Source: Bin87 sp965204685 (GTDB lineage Bacteria; Chloroflexota; Dehalococcoidia; Lucifugimonadales; UBA3495). Taken from it: a stretch of 64,000 bases of DNA. Under the pieces are notes generated by a model that worked only from the letters and a program-made list of their open reading frames with translations, was not told the origin of the DNA and searched no databases. The stretch is from assembly GCA_965204685.1 (NCBI GenBank), contig OZ242004.1, positions 1,612,001 through 1,676,000 on the forward strand, written 5' to 3'. Each line of letters begins with the position of its first letter. Position 1 is the stretch's first letter. The position numbers and the translations under genes are program-made. Below, piece by piece: positions 27,376-35,786 of the stretch.

Positions 27376-28110
27376 ATGAAAACCGTCAGCGCCAACCCCG
27401 ACCAGCCCCTCAGCCCGGCAGAACAGGATGCCTGGGACCAGTTCCAGGCCAGCGACCGGAACGGTCAGGCGCTCTTCCATCCCTGGGTGGACCCCAAGGA
27501 CGCGGCGCCCCATTGCGTGGTCTTCTTCGAAAGGATCGGCCGCCTGGTGGTGCGGTTCATACCCGGACGATGCCGGCTGCACCATGACCAGTGGCTGAGC
27601 GAGAACGCCGCGGGCGCCACCTTCTCGTTGCCCGACCCGTTCAAGGAGACCTGGCGTTCGGCGAACGCCGTCCGCAACAGGCTCAAGCTCCGACCGGATA
27701 TCGGCGTCTACGCTATACCGGTGCTGGTGTTCCCCGACATGGAACCCGATGCGGGCATCCTGGCCGAGGCCCAGACGAGAAAAGTGCGCGTGCTCTTCGG
27801 CGCGAGCGATCTGACGAGCAATCTGGTCGACCTCCCCAGCGAGGCCGAGATGCGACCCAAGTTTATCGGCAGGTACATCGAGGAAGAGGTGCAGTTGCTG
27901 ATGCACCGCCCCGACGAGGAGACGGACCGATCGGAAACGCCGATCGAGGCCCCGGCGTATGAGGTATTGTCAGAAGAGGCGTCGCCGGCGGTGGAGGGTC
28001 CGGCCGGAGCAATCATGGTGCAGCGGGTGGAGGTCATGAACATCTACGTCACCATCGTGTACGGCGGCAACGGCGACGAACCGCCCGTGATCAACGTGCG
28101 GGGTCAGTAG
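27376..28110 (+). CDS. degenerate NERD-like protein with NIYVTIV tail
   Basis: 244 aa, ATG 27376 after AAGGA. It shares with the NERD protein at 24632 the strand pair VVFFERIGRLVVRFIPGRCRL and the block IPVLVFPDMEPDAGILAEAQTRKVRVLFGASDL. The catalytic positions are lost: where the nuclease has QVKGG this has RFIPG, without Lys. It may bind DNA or the partners rather than cut. After residue 190 comes an acidic, low-complexity linker, then a C-terminal strand unit VEVMNIYVTIVYGGNGDEPP. This unit recurs alone at 32998-33081. The gene lies 155 bases after the helicase. Confidence 0.6.
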   Translation: MKTVSANPDQPLSPAEQDAWDQFQASDRNGQALFHPWVDPKDAAPHCVVFFERIGRLVVRFIPGRCRLHHDQWLSENAAGATFSLPDPFKETWRSANAVRNRLKLRPDIGVYAIPVLVFPDMEPDAGILAEAQTRKVRVLFGASDLTSNLVDLPSEAEMRPKFIGRYIEEEVQLLMHRPDEETDRSETPIEAPAYEVLSEEASPAVEGPAGAIMVQRVEVMNIYVTIVYGGNGDEPPVINVRGQ

Positions 28111-28172
28111 CGGTCCGGACATGAGCCCGAGATCACCGGCGATGCTCCGGTGATCATGCAACTTCCCGGGAG

Positions 28173-28685
28173 GTCGTGATGGAAGACGAGGCGAATATCA
28201 TCAGAGACGCATTCCTGATGATCGAAACGGCGATCGGCCGCGCTGTCGGCGGGGAAGCAATCGACGCTGCGCTGGACGAGATCTGCGATGCCCTGAACCT
28301 GATCGAACCGGCGCTGCTGGCAGCCGCGGAGGATCTGAGCACCGCTGAGATCGGCGGGATACTGGCCGGGTTTGCCCAGCGGTCAGAGCGCGCCTCGGGC
28401 AATGAACCGGCCAACACTCCCGAGCAGTCCTTCCTGGTCATGGTGACTCTGGGCGAGATCAGGCGGCGTGCCCGGCAGGACGGGGTGCCGACGCTGGAGT
28501 GGTGCCGCAGGGAGCGCATCAGGGGGTTTCTGCAGGACTGAACGCTGAGCCGATGGCCGGCTCGTTTGGTCGTTGCCGCTATCGACAACCTGGGGTAACT
28601 GCATTTTGTCTCGGTTGAGCATGAGTCGGAGTGAGGACGGCAGGCATGGCGCCGGGCCCGTGGCTACACGGAAATACCATGACGA
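28173..28685 (+). repeat. 513-bp direct repeat, copy 1
   Basis: This block reappears at 32391-32903 at a constant offset of 4218 bases, with no difference found on reading. It carries a whole small gene plus about 140 downstream bases. Just upstream the two copies remain similar (ACTTCCCGGGAGG against ACTTCCGGGAAGG), then differ. Confidence 0.9.
28179..28541 (+). CDS. small helical protein, copy 1 of an identical pair
   Basis: 120 aa, ATG 28179 with GGGAGG five bases upstream. All-helical and acidic (MEDEANIIRDAFLMIETAIGRAVGGEAIDAALDEICDALNLIEPALLAAAEDL), ending in a basic helix (RRRARQDGVPTLEWCRRERIRGFLQD). No known family; size and helix pattern could suit a regulator or an antitoxin. It follows the NERD-like gene by 68 bases and is probably the last gene of that set. 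An identical second copy is at 32397. Confidence 0.6.
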   Translation: MEDEANIIRDAFLMIETAIGRAVGGEAIDAALDEICDALNLIEPALLAAAEDLSTAEIGGILAGFAQRSERASGNEPANTPEQSFLVMVTLGEIRRRARQDGVPTLEWCRRERIRGFLQD

Positions 28686-28716
28686 CCGCTACAACCAAGA
28701 CGCCGCCCACGCCAAC

Positions 28717-29052
28717 ATGACCACCCATCGCCTCCACGTCCACTACGCCATCGCCAACCTCGCCCCCAGGTCGGCGAACCGCTCCTCGAACGCATCGAGC
28801 TCCAAATCGACACCACCCTTTCCGAAAACCTGGCCCACTCCCTCGCCGTACACCCCATACCCGGCACCTCGGCGACCACATCGTGGGTCTCGCCGGCGCC
28901 GCTTCACAAAACCTCTCCGAGCACATCATCCGCGTCGACTTCCAGATCGAACACAACAACCCCACCCCCACCGGGAGATCATCGCCTTCCGTAACGACGG
29001 CACCGCCGACCGCCGGGAGCAGGCCATAAGCCGGTCATACCAGCGTCCCTGA
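28717..29052 (+). pseudogene. small orphan gene with several frameshifts
   Basis: ATG 28717 (MTTHRLHVHYAIANLAP) reads into other frames for VGEPLLERIELQIDTTLSENLAHSLAVHP, then HLGDHIVGLAGAASQNLSEHIIRVDFQIEHNNP, then EIIAFRNDGTADR. Together they make a plausible ~110-aa protein needing about three frame changes. No family recognised. It overlaps the end of the GIY-YIG gene on the other strand. Confidence 0.45.
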
Positions 29053-29607
29053 CCGAATTTCCCAACGCCCTGCCACCCCGCCAGTGACAACAACGCCGCC
29101 AGCGCTCCCGGCACCACGCATCCCCCCAGCCGATCCACGGGCGCCGCGTCTCGACCAAGGCGCCGCCGCCACTCCTGCTATTTCCGCAAATCGCCCCGAT
29201 CTCCCGTCCCGCAGCGACTTCAAGCTCGTTTCAAACCTGGCAGCATCCTCCCGCGTCGCAAAAGGCCGCGATTGCCAAAGCAACACCGGCCTACCTCCCC
29301 GCGTCGACCCAACCCTTCCAGCTGGGTACTGCCTCACCCGAGAACCCACGTCCCACGTGTGCCCCACGTAGTGCTCGTAGTCCGTCGCCAGCACATACAC
29401 GTAAAACCGCGTCCGACCCAGCTGCGTATCGCATTCCGCTTGCGCGGCAATCCGCCCCAAATCATGCCGGGTGTGATTCAGACGACCCCGACCACGCCGA
29501 TAGATACGCCAAACACCGTTTGCCAACGCCAATAACCCCGGCCAACCCAGTTCCCCAAACCCCAACACCCTCTGATCCGAGACCGTCCTGCAATCCCACA
29601 TACCCAC
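29035..29607 (-). CDS. GIY-YIG nuclease-family protein
   Basis: 190 aa in the longest frame; GTG 29607 or ATG 29601 could start it, and the true start may be internal. The domain is clear: FYVYVLATDYEHYVGHTWDVGSRVRQY (Tyr-Val-Tyr and Tyr-Val-Gly halves of the motif, then Arg), followed by TREDAARFETSLKSLRDGR with the metal-binding Glu. This subgroup (UPF0213/YhbQ-like) is usually 80-100 aa, so about 70 N-terminal and 50 Gly/Arg-rich C-terminal residues are extra. GIY-YIG enzymes nick or cut DNA. No partner gene is obvious. Confidence 0.65.
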   Translation of the reverse strand: MGMWDCRTVSDQRVLGFGELGWPGLLALANGVWRIYRRGRGRLNHTRHDLGRIAAQAECDTQLGRTRFYVYVLATDYEHYVGHTWDVGSRVRQYPAGRVGSTRGGRPVLLWQSRPFATREDAARFETSLKSLRDGRSGRFAEIAGVAAAPWSRRGARGSAGGMRGAGSAGGVVVTGGVAGRWEIRSGTLV

Positions 29608-29821
29608 ATACCCTTCAGAAACGGCCCATTTTCGCCCGTTACATAACTTTCCCTATCCCAATACCCCCAAATGGCCAAACAGCCCCGATTCCGGCCCTTT
29701 TAGACAACCGCTCACCTCCCACAACCCCAAAACCGTTTCCGGAAAACCGCTCCCAACCCTTCTTGTACACAATCCCAAAATGCCCTGCTCGGCATCCGTC
29801 TCGCACCACTGGGAGCTTCCA

Positions 29822-30914
29822 ATGACCAACACAGCATCACCCAGGGTCGAATCCAACCCCAACTTCCACGAAGAGCACCCCGTCAAGCAGATCCACTCCC
29901 ACCAGATTTCCTGACGGCCATGCTGAAGCTGGCCATATTCTGCGTCGCCGTCACTGCCTTCATCTCCGGCCTCGGCCAGACTCCCGCCCAAATCGGCCAC
30001 CTACTTCATCAACACCTACTACCCTCCATCGCCCAGCCCAACGATGTCCGCAACCTCTACGTTGCCAACATGATCCTCGAGATCACCCAGCCCAACGGCA
30101 ACATCACCATCATCGCCGGGTTCGCGCTCTTCATCATCGTCCTCACCATGCTCTGCCGGATGACCGTATCCTTCGACCCGCCCAGGTCGCGGACTCCCTC
30201 ATCCACAAGATCCCCATGTTCTCCCACCACACCAACCCCATCGCTCACCGCGCCCCACGCCGCGACCCCCTCAACTACTCCATGGCCCGCAAGATCTCCC
30301 ACATCGGGCCCAAACTCCAGCCCATCGTTTCCCTCGCCAACCGCTACCACCTCTCCTTCCACCCCGGCGACAACCGCAAGCTCGTCAAGATCATCCTCTT
30401 CTCCGTCGCCGTCGGCATCCTCTTCGCCGGCACCGGCGATATGCTCTTCAACGCCGCCGAGTACGATATCCGCAACCAGGGCGGACACCACTGGACCTCC
30501 TACCTCGCCACCCTCAACGACGGCAACGCCAACCTCGCTCTGCTCGCCGGCTCCATCACCTTCATCGGCATCATCATCGCCCGCATCATCTACTACATCT
30601 TCGTCAACCTCATCTACTTCGCCGTCATGGGCACCTTCGGCGCCGTACTGGCCACCTCCAACTCCATCAACCGCGAGCACGAGCGCTGGATCGAATACCA
30701 GCAAACCCTCAACGACCCCCAACAGTCCGACATCCCCAACCTGCCCGAAAATGCCGCCACCGCCGCCACCGCGGAAGCCGCCGACCAAGACGCCAGCCCG
30801 CCCTCTCCATCCACCAACCCGCAGCCTTTACCCCCTGACCGTGGCCCGAAAAACCGCCATTTCCGGCGCCGATCCGCCTTGAGCACTTCGGTATACCCCA
30901 AGAAGCTCAATTAG
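29822..30914 (+). pseudogene. four-helix membrane protein broken by frameshifts
   Basis: ATG 29822 opens MTNTASPRVESNPNFHEEHPVKQIHSHQI; one frame change near 29910 leads to LTAMLKLAIFCVAVTAFISGLG (membrane helix 1) and ITIIAGFALFIIVLTMLC (helix 2). Near 30178-30184 a missing base shifts to AQVADSLIHKIPMFSHH..., followed by IILFSVAVGILFAGTGDML (helix 3) and LALLAGSITFIGIIIARIIYYIFVNLIYFAVMG (helix 4), and an Ala/Pro-rich tail ending at 30914. Repaired length about 360 aa. The family is unknown; phage- and plasmid-borne membrane effectors often look like this. No gene is visible at 29608-29821. Confidence 0.5.
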
Positions 30915-31085
30915 GCACAATTTCCTAATGCACGACCCCCCACTACACCCCAAAATCGGCCCGTGCGCACTTCGGTATACCCCTCCGTACTCAAATTTTA
31001 CTTCCAGAGCACATGCTACACCTTGAGACAGCCGTCTTACTCCTTCACGCTCAAAAACCCGCCCTGCTTAACAACCCCCCTCCAG
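30884..31085. repeat. diverged intergenic repeat, copy B
   Basis: It contains GAGCACTTCGGTATACCCC, GCACGACCCCCC, a second GTGCGCACTTCGGTATACCC, ACACCTTGAGACAGCC and GCTTAACAACCCCCC, in the same order as copy A at 23930-24125. Both copies are followed by a possible C5-methyltransferase start. Confidence 0.5.
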
Positions 31086-31124
31086 GGGGAAATCCCACGT
31101 AACCACTTGCTGAACCGAAGACCA

Positions 31125-31205
31125 TCCTCCGAGCCGACCACCATCGCGGTCGACTTTTTCAGCGGCGCCGGCGGCACCCCCTGCGGCCGGCGCGTACTCC
31201 GCTAA
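31125..31205 (+). pseudogene. C5 DNA methyltransferase, N-terminal fragment
   Basis: The frame ...PTTIAVDFFSGAGGTPCGRRVLR* contains the S-adenosylmethionine motif I of cytosine-C5 methyltransferases (DFFSGAGG). It stops at 31205, eleven bases before the IS1380 remnant, so insertion of that element probably removed the rest of the gene. Confidence 0.6.
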
Positions 31206-31215
31206 CCAGAACCGG

Positions 31216-32390
31216 TCACTGCCGGTGCGGCGCCACTCCGGGGAGAACGGAAAAGGAGGGGCAGGACACGCAGTCTGGGCAGGGCGGAGCTGAACTGGTT
31301 TCGTCAGGGCCAGCCCAGGGGAGATGCGGGGTGAGGCGTCCAGCCATGGAGAAGAAGCGCCGCCGGAGGGTCTTGGTGGTGATTACCGGCTCGCCCAGAC
31401 TGATGCGCGTCGCCCAGCGTGCCAGGTTGTGGGCGATGATCTCCACCGCCAGCCAGGCGGCGTTGGCGGGGAAGCGTCCCGAGGGGAGATGATTGAGGCA
31501 CACGCGGTACTTGAGGTCGCGGATGGCGTTCTCGATCTCGGCGTGGCGGCGATGGTCGGCTTCAAGATCCAGGGTGTCGCTCGCCCGTTCGGTGATGAAA
31601 ACGTGAAAGCTGTAGGTGGCGAACAACACCAGTTGGGAGCCTGACGTGGGCTTCACCCTGCGCACCATGAGGCGCACCGGCCCGGCATCGGGCTTACTGA
31701 CCATTGGTGTGTATTCAGTCTCGGCCACATCAGCAGCCCCTTCCATCCAGTACGGGATGGGTGTCCACTCCGCCTTGGGTATGGCCTCGATGAGACCCCG
31801 CACTTTGGGGTGCTGGCGGACGGTGATACACTAGCTGACGCCCTTACCGAGGCAGACGGCAACAGAGGCATCGGTGTAGACGCCGCTGTCGGTGCGTTCG
31901 CCTGAGGCGGATGAGTTGACGTTTAGCGCCGGCATAGCGCACCCAGCTAATGGTCTGAGGCACGAAGTGGCTCGAGCCCCGCGCGATGTTGGCACGACCT
32001 TTTCGTAGCGGTGCCATCAGTCCGCCGTAGGCGGACCGGTTCCGGCTGCGATGGCAAGGAGCGGGTGGTAACCCGCTGGCCGGTGTGTGGTGGTGGCGGG
32101 CGCCCTCCTCGACCAGTCGGTATGTCTCACAGACGGTGGAATCAAGATCGATGGTCGCCAGCCCGTCGCCGGGACCGACGCCAGCCGCCCAGGCCGAGGC
32201 TCGGGCCAGCGCCTCCCTGCTCACCCGATCCAGTTGTCGCCCATGGCCCCAACGAAAGCTGCGCAGGAACGTACCCAACGTGGACGGCGTCATCCACGGC
32301 ACATCCCAACATCTGCCCAATCCTGCCAGCGCGCTGCGCATCGGCGTCGTCAATCGCCGATGCCCCGGTGCTAGTGCGACTTCCGGGAAG
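31216..32390 (-). pseudogene. IS1380-family transposase, truncated and frameshifted
   Basis: The C-terminal half (31216-31803) is intact and typical: HAEIENAIRDLKYRVCLNHLPSGRFPANAAWLAVEIIAHNLARW, with the catalytic Glu. Upstream the minus strand gives TPSTLGTFLRSFRWGHGRQLDRVSR and GDGLATIDLDSTVCETYRLVEEGARHHH, with the first catalytic Asp, but at least two frame changes lie between about 31830 and 32090. The usual first 90 residues are missing: homology stops at 32390, exactly where the second 513-bp repeat begins. Confidence 0.75.
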
Positions 32391-32903
32391 GTCGTGATGG
32401 AAGACGAGGCGAATATCATCAGAGACGCATTCCTGATGATCGAAACGGCGATCGGCCGCGCTGTCGGCGGGGAAGCAATCGACGCTGCGCTGGACGAGAT
32501 CTGCGATGCCCTGAACCTGATCGAACCGGCGCTGCTGGCAGCCGCGGAGGATCTGAGCACCGCTGAGATCGGCGGGATACTGGCCGGGTTTGCCCAGCGG
32601 TCAGAGCGCGCCTCGGGCAATGAACCGGCCAACACTCCCGAGCAGTCCTTCCTGGTCATGGTGACTCTGGGCGAGATCAGGCGGCGTGCCCGGCAGGACG
32701 GGGTGCCGACGCTGGAGTGGTGCCGCAGGGAGCGCATCAGGGGGTTTCTGCAGGACTGAACGCTGAGCCGATGGCCGGCTCGTTTGGTCGTTGCCGCTAT
32801 CGACAACCTGGGGTAACTGCATTTTGTCTCGGTTGAGCATGAGTCGGAGTGAGGACGGCAGGCATGGCGCCGGGCCCGTGGCTACACGGAAATACCATGA
32901 CGA
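32391..32903 (+). repeat. 513-bp direct repeat, copy 2
   Basis: Same sequence as 28173-28685. Here it is joined on the left to the broken IS1380 gene and on the right to the tail of a NERD-like gene. After GACGA (32899-32903) the copies diverge abruptly. Confidence 0.9.
32397..32759 (+). CDS. small helical protein, copy 2 of an identical pair
   Basis: 120 aa, identical to the product of 28179-28541, including its GGxAGG-type ribosome site region (GGGAAGG here). Perfect identity means the duplication is recent or kept by gene conversion. The reading frame is intact. Its left neighbour is an IS1380 fragment, so it has lost the operon context of copy 1. Confidence 0.6.
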   Translation: MEDEANIIRDAFLMIETAIGRAVGGEAIDAALDEICDALNLIEPALLAAAEDLSTAEIGGILAGFAQRSERASGNEPANTPEQSFLVMVTLGEIRRRARQDGVPTLEWCRRERIRGFLQD

Positions 32904-33081
32904 AGCGCTCGTCACCACGAAACCTTTGTCGGAAGCGGTTCCTGAGGAATCGGCGCCGGAGGTTGCGGGACGGGTTAGGGCTCCAGTGATCCGGTAGATG
33001 GAGACCGTTAACATCTACGTCACCATAGTCAACGGCGGGGTCGGCGCGGAACCGTCCCTGCTCACCGTCCTGGGGCAGTAG
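32904..33081 (+). pseudogene. 3' tail of a second NERD-like gene
   Basis: Directly after the duplicated block the sequence encodes EALVTTKPLSEAVPEESAPEVAGRVRAPVIR, a stop (TAG 32995), then METVNIYVTIVNGGVGAEPSLLTVLGQ ending at TAG 33079. This matches the acidic linker and C-terminal unit of the protein at 27376-28110 (VEVMNIYVTIVYGGNGDEPP). The last 27 codons (32998-33081) could still be made as a micro-protein, but I see this mainly as the remnant of a lost paralog. Confidence 0.5.
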
Positions 33082-33280
33082 CCGGCCCGAACGGTGGTAA
33101 GGCGCAGCCTCTGGATCGGCCTGGGAGCGCGTCCGGCGCGCACCCGGCGGAACAGACCGGAGTGCGTGTCTATTTCGGCCATGGGCTCGAGCGACAATGG
33201 GAGCGCGACCACCTGCCCGGAGTGGGCCCGCAATGTCCGGCAGACATCCGTGACCCGTTCCAGGTGCGCCGATCGGCACG

Positions 33281-34183
33281 GTGACGATTGCCATCACCAC
33301 GTGTGCCTCTGATCGGGTGCGCCGACAATGCGGCTCAGTCCGTTTACGGGGAGTGAGATATAGTCATGAAGCAAGACCGGCGCCCACCCTCTGGAGAGGC
33401 CATGCCGCCCAGCACGACCGCGACGGCGGGTGCCACGTATGTCAGGAGGAGGTGGAAGGGGACCTGATACGCCAACACCTCCTCGGCTGCATCTCAGATC
33501 TGGCCGGGCTACAGCCGGCCCGGACCCTCAGCCATCGGAACGCTCGGAAGACGGCCTCTATATCGGTCAGGGCTCCCGGGCGACCCCACCGGATGGAGCT
33601 GGGAGTCCGTCGTGATGCCAATCTCCGGGAGCAGGACCAGTTCCTGCCCGCCGTCTGGCTGGAGTGCTGTGGTCATCTCAGCCACTTCACCGTCAACGGC
33701 GTCGAGTACTCCGTCATGCTCCCGATGCCCGGCGAGAACCGGGACTTCGAGCCGGAGTCCGAGCGTGAAGCGAACTGGCGTCACAAGGGCAGGTCCATCA
33801 ATGCGGCCGTCCCGCCGCTGACCACCTTCCATCACGAGTTCGACTACGGCTCCACCGCCGAGTTGGAGCTGGAGTATGTGGCAGTCTTCGGCGAGTTGAT
33901 CCAGAAGGTCAGCCCGATGCAGCCCTGGCCCGGAACCAATCTCCGGAAAGGTGCCTGCGCTGCGGACGACCGGCGCACTGGGAAGCTCGCTCCGCAGTGC
34001 AATGATTATGAGTACAGCGACGAGGAACTTTACGTGGACCAGGGGATGCTTTGTGAAGCCGACTTGGACCCCATCACCTTCTGCGAGGACTGTGCACCGG
34101 TTGAGGGCGACTTCATCCCCTTGGCGAACTCTCCCTGGTTCGGAGTCAATTGCTACGACCACGCTCAGTCGTGGCCTACCTAG
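33281..34183 (+). CDS. plasmid pRiA4b ORF-3-like protein with N-terminal zinc finger
   Basis: The frame is open 33281-34183; the real start is unclear and could require a frameshift near 33366-33402, where ATGs exist in other frames. From 33422: GGCHVCQEEVEGDLIRQHLLGC, a CxxC...HxxxC zinc finger. Then SISVRAPGRPHRMELGVRRDANLREQDQFLPAVWLECCGHLSHFTVNG and FHHEFDYGSTAELELEYVAVFG, the hallmark of pRiA4b ORF-3-like proteins. The end has further Cys pairs (CEADLDPITFCEDC). The family is common on plasmids and mobile elements, function unknown. The 3' end may be altered, as the usual C-terminal zinc knuckle is incomplete. Confidence 0.6.
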   Translation: MTIAITTCASDRVRRQCGSVRLRGVRYSHEARPAPTLWRGHAAQHDRDGGCHVCQEEVEGDLIRQHLLGCISDLAGLQPARTLSHRNARKTASISVRAPGRPHRMELGVRRDANLREQDQFLPAVWLECCGHLSHFTVNGVEYSVMLPMPGENRDFEPESEREANWRHKGRSINAAVPPLTTFHHEFDYGSTAELELEYVAVFGELIQKVSPMQPWPGTNLRKGACAADDRRTGKLAPQCNDYEYSDEELYVDQGMLCEADLDPITFCEDCAPVEGDFIPLANSPWFGVNCYDHAQSWPT

Positions 34184-34305
34184 CCGCTACCCGAATACGA
34201 TCCCTCGCAGTAACCAGGTTCCAGAGGCGTCCTGTTTCGCCACGATGGGCCTGGAGCCTGCGGTGCAAGCGGGAACGTCGGTTAGCCCTCGGATCTCCTG
34301 CCTGA

Positions 34306-34437
34306 GAACGACCAAGCGTCGTCGCACTGCACCGTTTCAATCCGTCGCTCGGCGCTCTATCCAAGGGCTACACCAACTGCGACCTCATCATCCCCATGCT
34401 CATTTCCGACGCCGTCGAACAGTTCCAATCGCCCTGA
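34306..34437 (+). pseudogene. C-terminal gene remnant before a terminator
   Basis: An open stretch of 43 codons after TGA 34303 ends SKGYTNCDLIIPMLISDAVEQFQSP* at 34435. It looks like the end of a real protein and is followed 24 bases later by a strong terminator. The rest is lost or out of frame. No family recognised. Confidence 0.35.
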
Positions 34438-34460
34438 ACCCAAACAACCTCCCAAACCCA

Positions 34461-34489
34461 CCCCGCGACAATCACGCGGGGTTTTTATT
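34461..34489 (+). terminator. Rho-independent terminator
   Basis: CCCCGCG and CGCGGGG pair perfectly around ACAATCA, followed by TTTTTATT. It resembles the terminator at 12808-12835 in design, including ATTGCCCA-type sequence after the T-run. Confidence 0.85.
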
Positions 34490-35688
34490 GCCCATCACAA
34501 ACCAAAAAGAGCAACCCATTCCTTACCACGTCAACCGCGACCTACTACCCTTCCACGACCCATACGAGGTAGAGGACGGCGTGATCCGCCTCGCCGTCAT
34601 GTACGTCACCCAAGAACCCTGGACCTTCGGCTCGTCCGCGAGCTTCCGGCCTCCTTGCCATGGAACGCCGCTCATCACCCTGCACCGGGATTACCACGTA
34701 GGACTCCCTCACCAAGACTTCCACCAGCTCATGCCCTTCGCCCCGGCTGCCGCGCCGAGTTCTACCTCGACACCGACCAGCACCGCGACGCCAAATCCCT
34801 CCGACTCCTCGAAACCCTCTTCCACCTCGTCGCCATGACCGCCGCACGCGACGGCATACGCCTCCATCGCCACCGCACCTCAACCTCGCATTCCTACTAG
34901 ACCACCGAGATCGTCAACCAGAACTTCTTCGGCAAACACCCCCGCTACTCCGCATTCGCCGTCGCCTATCGCCCCGACGCATCCCTACCCGATCCCCTTG
35001 CCGTAGATTTGCACCAGTAGCTGTGCGAACACCAGCCGGGATTCCAGCTCACCCTCGGCCCCACCGCACCCACAGTAGGACTCACCGCCATCCTCGCCGA
35101 CCCCTACCGGTGTACCACAGCTGCCGACGCCGTTGACTACCTCCAGACCCAACGCGACGCCACGCCCAACTTCAACCACCACGTCTTCGAGCCCGTCGCC
35201 ACCATCGTCTCCTTTTCCAACCGGCGCGACTACCTCTTCATGAACCTCGAATGCCTCCTCCTCAACGGTGATTGCGATTTCCTCGCCACCCAGGACGCCG
35301 AGCCCACCGCATCCAGTACCTCCTCACCATGGCCAACGCCACCCCTTCCGCGTGCGCCGAATACCACCCCGACTCCGACATCCAGGAACTATTCTCCGAC
35401 ATCGGGGTATCCGCCCTCTTCAAGGCTTGGAACACAAAATCCCCCAGCAACGGCGAACTCGTACGCAGCCTCCACCAGGCCATCCCTGGATTCTGCCGCA
35501 ACAACCCGCCGGCCATATCCATCACCGTACGCCACAAACAAGAACGCATCGCCCTGATCGCATTCGACAGCGACCAACGCTTCACTCCCGTACCCACCGA
35601 CATGATCCAGGCCACCTTGCATCCACCCGACGGCGACCCCGCTCCCGGCCTGAACGCCATTCAGAATTTCGTCGAAGCCGAATCCTGA
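34488..35688 (+). pseudogene. ~390-aa orphan gene broken by frameshifts and a stop
   Basis: Pieces in successive frames read as one protein: MPITNQKEQPIPYHVNRDLLPFHDPYEVEDGVIRLAVMYVTQEPWTF (from TTG 34488), RAEFYLDTDQHRDAKSLRLLETLFHLVAMTAARDG, then TTEIVNQNFFGKHPRYSAFAVAYRPDASLPD up to TAG about 35020, continuing after it with FQLTLGPTAPTVGLTAILADPY...NFNHHVFEPVATIVSFSNRRDYLFMNLECLLLNGDCDFLATQ, and finally the intact frame described at 35329. At least three frame changes and one nonsense codon. No known domain. Like the gene at 28717 it shows advanced decay. Confidence 0.45.
35329..35688 (+). CDS. uncharacterised 119-aa protein or C-terminal fragment
   Basis: ATG 35329 (MANATPSACAEYHPDSDIQELFSDIGVSALFKAWN) gives an intact frame to TGA 35686. 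It may be a real small gene or only the last third of the broken gene 34488-35688, because in-frame sequence upstream (AHRIQYLLT) fits as its continuation. A compact alpha/beta protein with strands ISITVRHKQERIALIAFD. No family known. Confidence 0.45.
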   Translation: MANATPSACAEYHPDSDIQELFSDIGVSALFKAWNTKSPSNGELVRSLHQAIPGFCRNNPPAISITVRHKQERIALIAFDSDQRFTPVPTDMIQATLHPPDGDPAPGLNAIQNFVEAES

Positions 35689-35786
35689 CGCCTCCCATCG
35701 AGCCGTCCCGCATGGCGGTGCTGGATCATGGGGAAGCGCCGCCATGCTGCAGATCTCATAACCGTGAGGCACCACATTAACGCCAC

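Noticed and set aside
31844..32806. 320-aa minus-strand frame through copy 2 of the 513-bp repeat
   Set aside because: Its first half is antisense to the small helical gene, also present as a shadow at 28154-28588; only the part below about 32390 is meaningful, as IS1380 sequence.
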